A stretch of 64,000 bases of DNA, taken from contig CAVZSF010000004.1 in the NCBI GenBank assembly GCA_963777895.1, forward strand, positions 124,001 through 188,000, in the 5' to 3' direction. Origin of the DNA: UBA2241 sp963777895 (lineage in GTDB: Bacteria > Actinomycetota > Thermoleophilia > UBA2241). Positions 52,825 through 63,379 of the stretch are shown piece by piece. Both the position numbers and the translations under genes were made by a program. Every line of letters begins with the position of its first letter. Position 1 is the stretch's first letter. The notes beneath the pieces were generated by a model. The model was not told the origin of the DNA. It saw only the letters and a program-made list of their open reading frames with translations, and made no database searches.

Positions 52825-52863
52825 CATGTCCGTCGATCCGGGCCCCCCTCCATGGAAGGTCGC

Positions 52864-54201
52864 ATGGGCACGTACTTCGGAACCGACGGTATCCGCGGGG
52901 TGGCAGGCGAGTCGCTGACCCCTGAGTTCGCAGTGCAGGTCGGGCGCGCCGCCGCGGCGGTGCTGGCGCAGAGGGCCGGACCGCACCCGCGCTTCATCAT
53001 CGGGCGCGACACGCGTCTGTCGGGCCCGATGCTCGAGTCGGGCCTCGTGGCCGGCCTCACCAGCGGCGGCGCCAACGTCGAGATCGCCGGCGTGATCCCG
53101 ACGCCGGGGCTCGCCGCGCTGGTGCTCCAGCGCGGCGCCGACGCCGGCGTCGTCGTGAGCGCCTCGCACAACCCCTTCGAGGACAACGGCATCAAGTTCT
53201 TCTCGTCGGCCGGCATCAAGCTGTCGGACGAGGAGGAGGCCGAGATCGAGGCCCACATCGAACGGCACGACCTGCCGACGTTGCGCGGCGGCGGGTTCGG
53301 GACCTCGGAGCACCTGGAACACCCCGTCGAGGACTACGTGGAGGCCGTCGTCGAGCGCATCCCGCTCGACCTCTCCGGCCTCAGGATCGCCGTCGACTGC
53401 GCCAACGGCGCCATGTACAAGGCGGCGCCGCTCGGGCTCTGCGAGTCCGGCGCCGACGTCACGCTGCTCTGCTGCGGTCCCGACGGCTGCAACATCAATG
53501 ACGGCTGTGGCTCGACGCACATCGGGAGCCTTCAGGCGCTGGTCGCCGGCGATGGCTTCGACCTGGGGCTCGCGTTCGACGGCGACGGCGACCGCGTCCT
53601 CGCCGTCGACGCCTCGGGCGCGCTGGTCGACGGCGACTTCATCATCGCCGTCCTCGCGAAGCATCTGAAGGGACGGGGCGAGCTGCGCCACGACACCGTC
53701 GTGACCACCGTGATGACCAACCTCGGCTTCCACCTCGCGATGAAGCGCGAGGGCATCGAGGTCGTCGTGACCGACGTCGGCGACCGCTACGTCGTCGCCG
53801 AGATGATCAGGGGCGACTACCTGCTGGGCGGCGAGCAGTCGGGCCACATCATCAACCGCGAGATGTCGACTACGGGGGACGGTCTCGCCACCGCACTGCT
53901 CCTGCTGCAGGCCCTGAGAGAGATGGACGTGCCGCTGGCCGAGGCCGCCGCAGTCATGACGCGGCTGCCCCAGAAGCTCGTCAACGTGCGCGTGAGGGAC
54001 AAGCGCCAGCTCGACGGCGCGGCCGCGGTGTGGGCGGCGGTCGACGAAGAGAGCCGCCGCCTCGAGGGCAGCGGCCGCGTCCTCGTGCGCACCTCGGGAA
54101 CCGAGGACCTCGTGCGCGTCATGGCCGAGGCGCCCACGCACGACGACGTCGAGAGTGCCTGTCAGCACATCGTCGACGTCGTCCGGCGGGATCTCGCCTG
54201 A
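52864..54201 (+). CDS. glmM: Phosphoglucosamine mutase
   Basis: Interconverts GlcN-6-P and GlcN-1-P for peptidoglycan. 445 residues: YFGTDGIRGVAGE, the phosphoserine loop VVSASHNPFEDNGIKFF, the metal site LAFDGDGDRVLAVD, sugar loop LGGEQSGHII and phosphate loop VRTSGTEDLVRVM. The start at 52864 has GGAAGG upstream; an ATG 12 bases earlier lacks a binding site. It would usually follow rpsI directly in actinobacteria. Confidence 0.97.
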   Translation: MGTYFGTDGIRGVAGESLTPEFAVQVGRAAAAVLAQRAGPHPRFIIGRDTRLSGPMLESGLVAGLTSGGANVEIAGVIPTPGLAALVLQRGADAGVVVSASHNPFEDNGIKFFSSAGIKLSDEEEAEIEAHIERHDLPTLRGGGFGTSEHLEHPVEDYVEAVVERIPLDLSGLRIAVDCANGAMYKAAPLGLCESGADVTLLCCGPDGCNINDGCGSTHIGSLQALVAGDGFDLGLAFDGDGDRVLAVDASGALVDGDFIIAVLAKHLKGRGELRHDTVVTTVMTNLGFHLAMKREGIEVVVTDVGDRYVVAEMIRGDYLLGGEQSGHIINREMSTTGDGLATALLLLQALREMDVPLAEAAAVMTRLPQKLVNVRVRDKRQLDGAAAVWAAVDEESRRLEGSGRVLVRTSGTEDLVRVMAEAPTHDDVESACQHIVDVVRRDLA

Positions 54202-54240
54202 CGACCAAGGCCGGTCCGCCGTCGCACCCGCCTCGCGGCG

Positions 54241-54792
54241 CTACCTGAGGAACTTGGACACGAACGGCGAGGTCTCGCCCCTGCGCATGAAGTGACCCGA
54301 CGGTCCTTCGCCCAGGAACTCGGAGAACCACGACTCGTGCTCGATCTCCTCGTTGAGGATGGCCAGCGACAGGTCGTAGGTGCGGTGGTCCTTGCCGGCG
54401 GTCAGGTTGCAGATCTGGGTGTAGCCCCGGACCGCGCAGCGCTCGGCCTCGACCAGGACCTGCAGCATCGCCTGGACGTCGGTGGGGTCTGCGGGCAGGG
54501 ACGCCGGCGGACAGGCCGACAGGTCGTGGAAGTCGTTCATGTCGTCGGGCAGCTTGCCGCCCAGCTCGTAGATGCGGGGCACGAGCGCCTCGAAGTGGTT
54601 GCGGTCCTCGATGCGCGCCGTCTCGGCGATCTCCTTGATCCCCTCGCCCTCGAGGCCGATGAGGTTCACGCGCAGGATCGTGTAGTAGTAGAAGGTCGTC
54701 AGCTCGGCGGCGGCGTTCTTGACCAGCAGCCTTACGAGCTGGTCGACGTCGACGCCGGCCTTCTCGACCATCTCTCTTGCGACCCTGGCCAT
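54241..54792 (-). CDS. Dps-like ferritin (DPSL/thioferritin type)
   Basis: 183 residues, four-helix bundle. Metal ligands are visible in NAAAELTTFYYYTILR, IEDRNHFEALVPRIYELGG, LVEAERCAVRGYTQIC and ILNEEIEHESWF (ExxH). Cysteines in SACPPAS and EAERCAV are where DPSL proteins keep a thiol pair near the diiron site. It likely oxidises and stores iron and removes peroxide. The ATG is preceded by AAAGGAGG. It stands alone between glmM and glmS on the opposite strand. Confidence 0.82.
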   Translation of the reverse strand: MARVAREMVEKAGVDVDQLVRLLVKNAAAELTTFYYYTILRVNLIGLEGEGIKEIAETARIEDRNHFEALVPRIYELGGKLPDDMNDFHDLSACPPASLPADPTDVQAMLQVLVEAERCAVRGYTQICNLTAGKDHRTYDLSLAILNEEIEHESWFSEFLGEGPSGHFMRRGETSPFVSKFLR

Positions 54793-54914
54793 GGTGTCCT
54801 CCTTTGTCTGCACGATGCCGCACTCTCTTCACGCGTCGGAATCGGTGTCCGTCTGGGCGGCGCTCGAAACCGATGGGACGTGACGGAGGCGGCGCCGACG
54901 CGCGGCAGGGGCGG

Positions 54915-54920
54915 TAGAAT
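54915..54920 (+). promoter_or_regulatory. Probable -10 element of the glmS transcript
   Basis: TAGAAT lies 45 bases before the predicted ribozyme cleavage site; the -35 is unclear. The leader from about 54927 would hold the whole ribozyme. Confidence 0.45.
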
Positions 54921-54964
54921 GACCACGACAGAGCAGACCGGCGGTGCGGAATCCCGCAAGCGAT

Positions 54965-55123
54965 AGCGCCAGGCCCGCGCGCGTGACCCGTCAGGGTCCA
55001 GCGCGCGGGTGACGAGGTGGAGGTCATCGAAAGACTCGGCGGATGCCTCCCGGCCCGGCACGGTCGACATCGAGCTCACAAAACCCGGCGGCGACGCCGG
55101 AGACAAAGGAGCTCGAAGGTGCC
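54965..55123 (+). ncRNA. glmS ribozyme: glmS ribozyme (glucosamine-6-phosphate-activated self-cleaving leader)
   Basis: The leader of glmS carries the ribozyme core in order: AGCGCC at 54965-54970 (cleavage expected between A54965 and G54966); stem P1 CCCGCGCGC/GCGCGCGGG (54974-54982 with 55001-55009); then GACGAGG (55011), ATCGA (about 55026) and CGGCGGATGCC (about 55037). Downstream come stem GGCAC/GTGCC, stem CGAGCTC/GAGCTCG and a CCGGCG-GCGA-CGCCGG hairpin around an ACAAAA strand. These blocks and their spacing match the Bacillus and Thermoanaerobacter ribozymes. GlcN-6-P binding triggers cleavage and mRNA decay, giving feedback on GlmS. Confidence 0.93.
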
Positions 55124-55168
55124 ATCCGCAGCTCGCCCGCCTGCGCCATACCCGCGAAGGGAGACCGC

Positions 55169-56995
<1,827 letters not shown>

Positions 56996-57060
56996 GACGA
57001 GGGGTGGAAGGCGACCGCCAGAGTTGCGTCCGACGGGAAGGCGAGTGGCCGGCCGGCGGG

Positions 57061-57504
57061 ATGGGCTTCCCGACGATCCCGCCGGCCGGCCTCCTCTTCG
57101 GCCTTGGCATCGACGTGATCGAGGCAGCGCGCGTGAGGCGGCTGCTCGAGCGCCTGCCGCGCGCCTACGAGCGCCTCTTCAGCGAGCACGAGCGGGCGTA
57201 CTGCGACGACTTCGCCGACCCGTGGCCGCACTACGCCGCGCGGTTCGCCGCGAAGGAGGCTGTCGGCAAGGCCCTCGGCATCGGTATCATCGGGTTCGTC
57301 TGGCGGGACGTGGAGGTACTGTCCGGTGGCAAGCCACGGGTGGCGTTGCACGGGCATGTGGCGGAGATCGCCGGCCGGCTCGGTATCGAAAGGTTCGAGC
57401 TCTCGCTGAGCCACACGGGCGGCACGGCCTACGCCGTGGCCGCCGCGCTGAAGGCGTCGGAGGGTGGCGAAGCCACGGCATCCGGCGCCAGGGAGGCTGG
57501 CTGA
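57061..57504 (+). CDS. acpS: Holo-[acyl-carrier-protein] synthase
   Basis: Transfers 4'-phosphopantetheine from CoA to ACP. 147 residues from ATG 57061: FGLGIDVIEAARVRRLLER holds the metal aspartate, and AARFAAKEAVGKALGIGI holds the FAAKEA motif, followed by LSLSHTGGTAYAVAAAL. An upstream GTG (57004) would add 19 residues and has a poor binding site. The stop overlaps the next ATG. Confidence 0.95.
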   Translation: MGFPTIPPAGLLFGLGIDVIEAARVRRLLERLPRAYERLFSEHERAYCDDFADPWPHYAARFAAKEAVGKALGIGIIGFVWRDVEVLSGGKPRVALHGHVAEIAGRLGIERFELSLSHTGGTAYAVAAALKASEGGEATASGAREAG

Positions 57505-59081
57505 TGTATGAGTCGCTGCTGATGGGCCTGTACACGGGCGAGCAGATGCGCAAGGTGGACGGCACCGCCATCCACGGCATAGGCATCCCCGGGTCACACC
57601 TGATGGAGCGCGCCGGCGTCGCCGTCGCCGACGAGATCCTCGAGCGCTTCGAGCCCGAGGAGGTCGTCGTCTTCTGCGGCAAGGGCAACAACGGCGGCGA
57701 CGGCTTCGTCGTGGCGCGCGAGCTCTTCAACGCCGGCGTCGAGGTCACGGTCTTCACGCTGGCCCCCGCAGACCAGTACGACGGCGACGCGAAGCTGAAC
57801 CTCGAGGTCCTCGCCAACCTGGGCGTCGACGTTCGTGAGGCGGTCGACGCTTCCGGGACGCTGCACGAGGACGCCGCCGTCATGACCGAGATGGCCGACG
57901 TCGTCGTCGACGCAGTCTTCGGGACGGGCTTCACGGGCGCGGCCAAGGGCCCGGCCGCGGCCGTCATCGAGCTCATCAACGACGCCGTCGGCGCCGTCGT
58001 GAGCATCGACATCCCCAGCGGGGTCGGCGCGGACAAGGGGACCGTCAACGGCCCCGCCGTCGACGCCGACCTCACCGTCGCCCTGCACGCCGCCAAGGTC
58101 GGTCACTTCGTGACCCCCGGCGGCGCCTTCTCCGGCGAGGTCGCCGTGGTGCCGATCGGGATCCCGCCGCTGTGTGATCACCCCACCGACGTCTGGCTGC
58201 TGACGGTCGAGGGCCTGCAGCCGCTGGTCGTCCCCAAGGGCCTGCTGGACCACAAGCGCTCGGTGGGCACGGTGCTCGTCGTCGGCGGATCGGCCGGCAT
58301 GACCGGCGCGGCCCACATGACGGCGATGGCCGCGCTGCGCTCCGGCGCCGGGCTCGTCCATGCCGCCCTGCCCGAGGGCGCCGGCGGCGACACGCCGTAC
58401 CCCGAGGTCATCACGGTCTCTGTGCCGAGCGCCGAGGGGCGCTTCGGCAGCCAGAGCCGTGAGGCGCTGTTCGGGGAGGCCGGCGGGCTCAGGGCGGTCG
58501 CCCTGGGGCCCGGCCTCGGCCGCGCCGACGAGACGCGGCTGCTGGTCAAGGAGCTGATCCAGATCGACAAGCCGTTGCTGATCGACGCCGACGGGCTGTA
58601 CGCGCTCGGCGAACGGCCGGAGATCCTCGCCGAGCGCACCGCCCCGACCGTGCTGACGCCGCACGAGGGCGAGCTCGCCCGTCTGCTCGGCTTCCCGGCC
58701 GACGAGGTCGCCGCCAAACGTCTCGAGATGGCGCGCTCGGCAGCGTCGCGCAGCAATGCGACGGTCGTCCTGAAGGGCGAGGGCACGATCGTCGCCGACC
58801 CGTCGGGCAGGGCGTACATCGTGCCCACCGGCAACCCGGGCCTGGCGACGCCGGGCACGGGCGACGTGCTCAGCGGCGTCATCGTCGCGCAGCTGGCCAA
58901 AGGCCTCGGCGCGACGGACGCCGCCTGCCTCGGCGCCTTCCTCCACGGCCTGGCCGCAGACCTGGCCGCGGAGCGCGCCGTCGGCACGGAGGGTATGGTG
59001 GCGGGAGACCTGTTGCCCTACCTTCCGGTCGCCGTGGAGCTCGTGAAGGCCGGGGGCGAGGAGGACGAAGAGGATGAGTGA
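57504..59081 (+). CDS. nnr: Bifunctional NAD(P)H-hydrate epimerase / ADP-dependent dehydratase
   Basis: Repairs hydrated NAD(P)H. 525 residues. The N-terminal YjeF epimerase domain shows VVVFCGKGNNGGDGFVVARE and VVDAVFGTGFTG. The C-terminal ribokinase-like dehydratase shows VLVVGGSAGMTGAAHMTAMA, LLIDADGLYAL, LTPHEGELARLLG and PGTGDVLSGVI. GGGAGG lies eight bases before the ATG. The acidic tail EEDEEDE overlaps the CBS gene start. Confidence 0.96.
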   Translation: MYESLLMGLYTGEQMRKVDGTAIHGIGIPGSHLMERAGVAVADEILERFEPEEVVVFCGKGNNGGDGFVVARELFNAGVEVTVFTLAPADQYDGDAKLNLEVLANLGVDVREAVDASGTLHEDAAVMTEMADVVVDAVFGTGFTGAAKGPAAAVIELINDAVGAVVSIDIPSGVGADKGTVNGPAVDADLTVALHAAKVGHFVTPGGAFSGEVAVVPIGIPPLCDHPTDVWLLTVEGLQPLVVPKGLLDHKRSVGTVLVVGGSAGMTGAAHMTAMAALRSGAGLVHAALPEGAGGDTPYPEVITVSVPSAEGRFGSQSREALFGEAGGLRAVALGPGLGRADETRLLVKELIQIDKPLLIDADGLYALGERPEILAERTAPTVLTPHEGELARLLGFPADEVAAKRLEMARSAASRSNATVVLKGEGTIVADPSGRAYIVPTGNPGLATPGTGDVLSGVIVAQLAKGLGATDAACLGAFLHGLAADLAAERAVGTEGMVAGDLLPYLPVAVELVKAGGEEDEEDE

Positions 59082-59550
59082 CCCAGCGGCAGGGACTGAC
59101 GAGGTGCTCGTCGGCGACGTCATGGAACGTGACGTCGTCACGGTGCGGCCCGACATGGGCGTCAAGGAGTTCGCCGAGCTGTTGCGCGAGAAGAAGATCG
59201 GGGGCACGCCGGTGGTGGACGAGGAGGGCCGGCTGGTCGGCATCGCCACCGAGGGCGACCTCATGGCCCTCGACGCGGACCTGCACTTCCCCCATTACAT
59301 CCAGTTTCTCGACAGCGTGATCTACCTGGAGAGCGCCAGGAAGTTCGAGGAGCGTCTCAAGAAAGCGGTGGCGGCGACCGTGGCCGACATCATGACGGCC
59401 GAGGTCGAGACGGTGCAGCCCGGCGACCCGTTGCGCAGGGCGGCGAGCCTCATGTCCGAGCATCGCTTCGACCGTGTGCCGGTCGAGGACGGCGGCCGGG
59501 TCGTCGGCATCGTCACGCGGCACGACGTCCTGAAGGTCATCGGCCTGTGA
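59074..59550 (+). CDS. CBS-domain pair protein
   Basis: 158 residues with two CBS motifs: VGDVMERDVVTVRPDMGVKE ... GGTPVVDEEGRLVGIATEGD, and DIMTAEVETVQPGDPLRRAA ... DRVPVEDGGRVVGIVTRHDV. A helical insert lies between them. Such stand-alone pairs bind adenine nucleotides, and the partner is unknown. It overlaps both nnr and alr. Confidence 0.92.
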   Translation: MSDPAAGTDEVLVGDVMERDVVTVRPDMGVKEFAELLREKKIGGTPVVDEEGRLVGIATEGDLMALDADLHFPHYIQFLDSVIYLESARKFEERLKKAVAATVADIMTAEVETVQPGDPLRRAASLMSEHRFDRVPVEDGGRVVGIVTRHDVLKVIGL

Positions 59551-60722
59551 AGCAGGGCGAGGAGGACGTCGCGGGCATGCTGGCGGGCCGCGAGCGCGCC
59601 CTCGCCGAGGTCGACCTCGATGCGATCCGCCACAACGTCCGGCGGCTGATGCGCGATCTGCCGCCCGGCGGGCGGCACTGCGCCGTGGTCAAGGCCAACG
59701 GCTACGGGCACGGGGCAGTACCGGCGGCGCGGGCGGCGCTCGAGGCCGGCTCGACCTGGCTGGGCGTCGCGACGGTGACCGAGGCCGAGGAGCTGCGCGA
59801 CGCCGCTTTGACGGCGCCGGTCCTGGTCTTCGGGCCGATGACCGGCGCCGAGCTTGTGCGCGCGGCGCGGGCGGGCGCCGACGTCGTCGCCTGGTCGGCG
59901 CCCTTCGCGCGCGCTGCGCGTACCCTCGGCGCCCGCGTCCACATCAAGTTCAACTCGGGTATGGGGCGGCTCGGCGTTACCGAGGCCGAGACACGCACCC
60001 TCGCCGGCATCGTCGCCGAGGGCCCCTCGCGGCTCATCGGGCTGATGAGCCACTTCGCCACTGCGGACGAAGCCGACACCACCTTCTTCCGCTACCAGCT
60101 CGAGCGCTTCGCCTCTCTCGCCGCCGAGATGAAGTCGGGCTACCCGGAGCTGATCTGCCACACCGCCAACAGCGCGGCCACGCTGTGCGAGCCGGCCTCG
60201 CACTTCGACATGGTGCGGAACGGCATCGCCCTGTACGGTCTCGCGCCGTCCAACGACGACCCTTTCAAGGACGATCTGCGGCCGGCGATGACGCTCAAGT
60301 CGTACGTGGCCGGCGTCCGCATCGTGCAGCCCGGAGAATCGGTCGGCTACGGCCGGCGCTTCGTCGCCGACCGCGTCGCGCGCGTCGCGATGGTGCCGAT
60401 CGGCTACGCCGACGGCATCGCGCGACGCCTGACGAATCGCGGCGATGTCCTCGTGGCGGGGCGGCGCTGCCGAATCGCCGGAACGATCAGCATGGACCAG
60501 CTCACCGTCCTGTTGCCGGAGGACCACGGCAGGGAGGGCGACGAGGTCGTGTTCTTCGGCGCCGCGGGCGGGTCGCCGGCCGGCGACCGGGCGGCGGCGG
60601 CGCGCATCCTCTGCGAAGAGGTCGCGCGCCTGCTCGAGACCATCAACTACGAGATCGTCTGCGACGTGTCGCCGCGGGCGGTGCGCCGCTATCGCGGCGC
60701 CGCTCCCGCGGCGGCGACGTGA
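59547..60722 (+). CDS. alr: Alanine racemase
   Basis: Provides D-alanine for peptidoglycan. 391 residues. PLP lysine in CAVVKANGYGHGAV, HIKFNSGMGRLGV, HTANSAATL, the second catalytic tyrosine region ESVGYGRRFVADR, and SMDQLTVLL near the C-terminal domain. GTG start overlapping the CBS gene stop. Confidence 0.97.
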   Translation: MKQGEEDVAGMLAGRERALAEVDLDAIRHNVRRLMRDLPPGGRHCAVVKANGYGHGAVPAARAALEAGSTWLGVATVTEAEELRDAALTAPVLVFGPMTGAELVRAARAGADVVAWSAPFARAARTLGARVHIKFNSGMGRLGVTEAETRTLAGIVAEGPSRLIGLMSHFATADEADTTFFRYQLERFASLAAEMKSGYPELICHTANSAATLCEPASHFDMVRNGIALYGLAPSNDDPFKDDLRPAMTLKSYVAGVRIVQPGESVGYGRRFVADRVARVAMVPIGYADGIARRLTNRGDVLVAGRRCRIAGTISMDQLTVLLPEDHGREGDEVVFFGAAGGSPAGDRAAAARILCEEVARLLETINYEIVCDVSPRAVRRYRGAAPAAAT

Positions 60723-62254
60723 GCGCGCTGGGCGGCGGCGGGGGTCTCGTCCTCGACGAGGTCGCCGCCGCCGCCCGCCCCTGTCTCTCTCCCGGTGAAG
60801 CCGCCTGGTTCGTGGGCGGCTGCGTGCGCGACGACCTGCTCGGGCACGAGGTCAACGACGTCGACTTCGTCGTGGACGGCGACCCCGAGGCTTTCGCGCG
60901 TCGGCTCGCCGACGCGCTCGGCGGCGCCGTCTTCGCGTCGTCTGAGCGCTTCAGCACCTGGCGCGTCGTCATCGACGCTCGCCACGTCGACGTCACGGCG
61001 CTGCGCGTGCCGGGCGTACGTGACGTGACGCGCGACGCCGGCCCCGACCCGGCGACGCGCGACGCCCGCCTCGGGGGCGATCTGCGCGCTCGTGATTTCA
61101 CCATCGACGCGATCGCCCGGCCGCTGGAGGGCGGCGAGCTGGTCGACCCCCTGCGGGGAACAGACGACCTGGCCGCCCGTCGCCTCAGGCTCTGCGCTTC
61201 GGGCGCCCTGGCGGACGACCCGTTGCGCGTGCTCCGGCTCACGCGGCTGGCACGCGGCTACGGCCTGCTGCCCGAGGCCGACGCGATCGAGGCGGCGCGC
61301 CGCGCGGCCCCACGGCTGGCGGAGGTCAGCGCCGAGCGTGTCCGCGACGAGCTGTCGGCCACGCTGGCGATCGACAATGCCGCCGCCGCCTTCCGTGACC
61401 TCGCCGTGACCGGCGCTCTCGCCGTAATCCTCCCCGAGGTGGACGGCCTGCGCGGCGTCGCGCAGAACCCCTATCACCACCTGGACGTGTTCGGCCACAC
61501 GCTCGAGGCCCTGACGTACGTGCGCGGTGTGGTCGCACAGCTCGAGGCGCTCGAGTTCCTCGCCTCTCCCGATGCGGCCGGGCTCCCCGACGCCGCGCCG
61601 CTCGTGCCGCTGTCGTGGGCCGTGCTGCTCCACGACATCGGCAAGCCGGCGGCTCGCGAGGTCACCGGCGACGGCCGCGTCATCTTCTGGCACCACGACG
61701 AGATCGGCCGGCGCACGCTCGGCGATCTGGGCGATCGCCTGCACTTCAGCAACCGCTTCGTGCTCTACCTTCAGACGCTGGTGCGTCAGCACCTGCGGCT
61801 TGGCTTCCTCGTCCGCGAGCAGCCTCTCACGAGGCGTGCGCTGGCGCGCTACCGGCGAGACGTCGATCCGTGGGTGGTGGAGTCGGTCATCGTGTCGCTG
61901 TGCGACCGTCTCGCGACGCGCGGTGAGAAGACGTCGGCCAGATCGCTGGCGCGCCACTACCGGCTGGCGCGCGCCGTGTGGTCCGAGGTCGCGAAGGCGC
62001 CCGTGCCACAGATCCTCGACGGAGACGAGGTCATGAGCTTGTTGGGGATCGCGCCGGGGCCGGCCGTCGGTCAGGCCCTGGAGGCGCTCGACGAGGAGGT
62101 CGAGGCCGGCGAGGTGACGACGGTGGACGAGGCGCGCGCCTTCCTGCTGGAGTGGTGGGGCCGGTGCGAGGAGCGGCAAGGCGCGGATGTGGACGCTGGT
62201 GAGAAGCCGGGCGCAGAGCATGTCGACGACGGTCCTTCGGAGGGCCATGCCTGA
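60719..62254 (+). CDS. tRNA nucleotidyltransferase/poly(A) polymerase family protein with HD domain
   Basis: 511 residues. Nucleotidyltransferase head: WFVGGCVRDDLLGHEVNDVD with the GG and DxD motifs, RARDFTIDAIARPL, DDPLRVLRLTRLARGYG. An HD phosphohydrolase domain follows (HHLDVFGHTLEAL and VLLHDIGKPAAREV), then a helical C-terminus with an acidic tail. The likely role is CCA addition or repair of tRNA 3' ends. A dedicated A-adding enzyme is possible. GTG start overlapping the alr stop. Confidence 0.9.
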   Translation: MSALGGGGGLVLDEVAAAARPCLSPGEAAWFVGGCVRDDLLGHEVNDVDFVVDGDPEAFARRLADALGGAVFASSERFSTWRVVIDARHVDVTALRVPGVRDVTRDAGPDPATRDARLGGDLRARDFTIDAIARPLEGGELVDPLRGTDDLAARRLRLCASGALADDPLRVLRLTRLARGYGLLPEADAIEAARRAAPRLAEVSAERVRDELSATLAIDNAAAAFRDLAVTGALAVILPEVDGLRGVAQNPYHHLDVFGHTLEALTYVRGVVAQLEALEFLASPDAAGLPDAAPLVPLSWAVLLHDIGKPAAREVTGDGRVIFWHHDEIGRRTLGDLGDRLHFSNRFVLYLQTLVRQHLRLGFLVREQPLTRRALARYRRDVDPWVVESVIVSLCDRLATRGEKTSARSLARHYRLARAVWSEVAKAPVPQILDGDEVMSLLGIAPGPAVGQALEALDEEVEAGEVTTVDEARAFLLEWWGRCEERQGADVDAGEKPGAEHVDDGPSEGHA

Positions 62255-63233
62255 GCTACCCGAGGTCGAGACCGTCCGTCGCCGGCTGATGATGTGCCTG
62301 CCGGGGCTCGTCCTGCGGGAGGTCGTCGTCAACGATCCGACGGTGAGCCTGCAGGGCGAGGACGAGCTGCGGCGGCGGCTCACCGGGCGTCGCGTGCTCG
62401 GGCTGCGGCGGCGTGGCAAGTATCTGATCGTGGACCTGGGGCGGGACGGGGGCGGCGGCGCGGCCGCGCCGCCGCCCCCGTCCCGCCCCGATCCCGTCGC
62501 GGAGGACCCGCCGCCTGGCGCACGCGCTGACGCCGTCGCCGTCATCCATCTGCGCATGACGGGCCAGCTCGTCTTCACGCCGACCCCGGGGGAACGGCCG
62601 GCGCGCTTCATCTGGCGGCTGGACCCGGGGACGGAGCTGCACTTCCAGGACATGCGCCGCTTCGGCAGGCTGTGGGCCTTCGGTCCCGAGGACGAGGAGA
62701 GGTTCTTCGCCGGGATAGGCCCCGAGCCGTTCTCGCCCGCGTTCGACGACGCCTACCTGCGTGGCGCGCTGGCCGGCAGGACGGCGCCGCTGAAGTCGTT
62801 TCTGCTCGATCAGCGGCGCATCGCGGGCGTCGGCAACATCTACGCCGACGAGGCGCTCTTCCGGGCGCGGCTCCACCCGCTGCGCGCGACCGGCAGCGTC
62901 GGGCCGCGTGAGGCGCAGCGCCTGCACGCGGCCATCCTCGAGACCCTGCAGGCCGGCATCGACCACGAGGGCTCGTCCATCGAGAGCTTCATCGACCCGG
63001 CCGGCGAACGCGGCAGCTTCCAGGAGATGCTCAACGTGTACCAGCGGACCGGCGAGCCCTGCCGCGTCTGCGGGACGCCGATCGAACGGTTACCTCTCGG
63101 CGGCCGGGGCACGCACTACTGCCCGCGCTGTCAGCCGCGCCGCGGCGGCATGGCGCGCGGCTCACGCACGAAGCGCGGCTCGACGGCGAGCGTCGGCCGG
63201 CGCGGGCCGCGCGGCGCGCCGCCGACTGACTGA
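62247..63233 (+). CDS. mutM: Formamidopyrimidine-DNA glycosylase with palindromic insertion
   Basis: Removes 8-oxoguanine and Fapy lesions, with AP-lyase activity. 328 residues against about 270-290 normally. N-terminal nucleophile MPELPEVETV, HLRMTGQLVF, LHFQDMRRFGRLWAF, IAGVGNIYADEALF with the DNA-binding loop, and a C-terminal zinc finger CRVCGTPIERL ... HYCPRCQ. Between RGKYLIVDL and AVIHLRMTG there are about 30 extra Gly/Ala/Pro-rich residues, encoded mostly by the 52-bp palindrome at 62438-62489. The extra loop probably lies on the surface. GGAGGG precedes the ATG. Confidence 0.96.
   Translation: MPELPEVETVRRRLMMCLPGLVLREVVVNDPTVSLQGEDELRRRLTGRRVLGLRRRGKYLIVDLGRDGGGGAAAPPPPSRPDPVAEDPPPGARADAVAVIHLRMTGQLVFTPTPGERPARFIWRLDPGTELHFQDMRRFGRLWAFGPEDEERFFAGIGPEPFSPAFDDAYLRGALAGRTAPLKSFLLDQRRIAGVGNIYADEALFRARLHPLRATGSVGPREAQRLHAAILETLQAGIDHEGSSIESFIDPAGERGSFQEMLNVYQRTGEPCRVCGTPIERLPLGGRGTHYCPRCQPRRGGMARGSRTKRGSTASVGRRGPRGAPPTD
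62438..62489. repeat. 52-bp perfect palindrome inside mutM
   Basis: Arms of 26 bases (62438-62463 and 62464-62489) are exact reverse complements with no spacer; the centre is GCGCGGCCGCGC. Pairing stops at the flanking bases on both sides. It is in frame and encodes GRDGGGGAAAPPPPSRP. Confidence 0.95.
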
Positions 63234-63379
63234 GAGCCGTGACGGGCACGTGTGAGGAAGATGCACGGCGTCAGACAGCAACGAACGATTCACGACGGCA
63301 CGACCGACCGGCCAGTCGGCGGACGCGGCCGGCGCAAGTGCGCCGCAGGCAGCGATCGAGCGTGGCTCGAGGTGGCACG

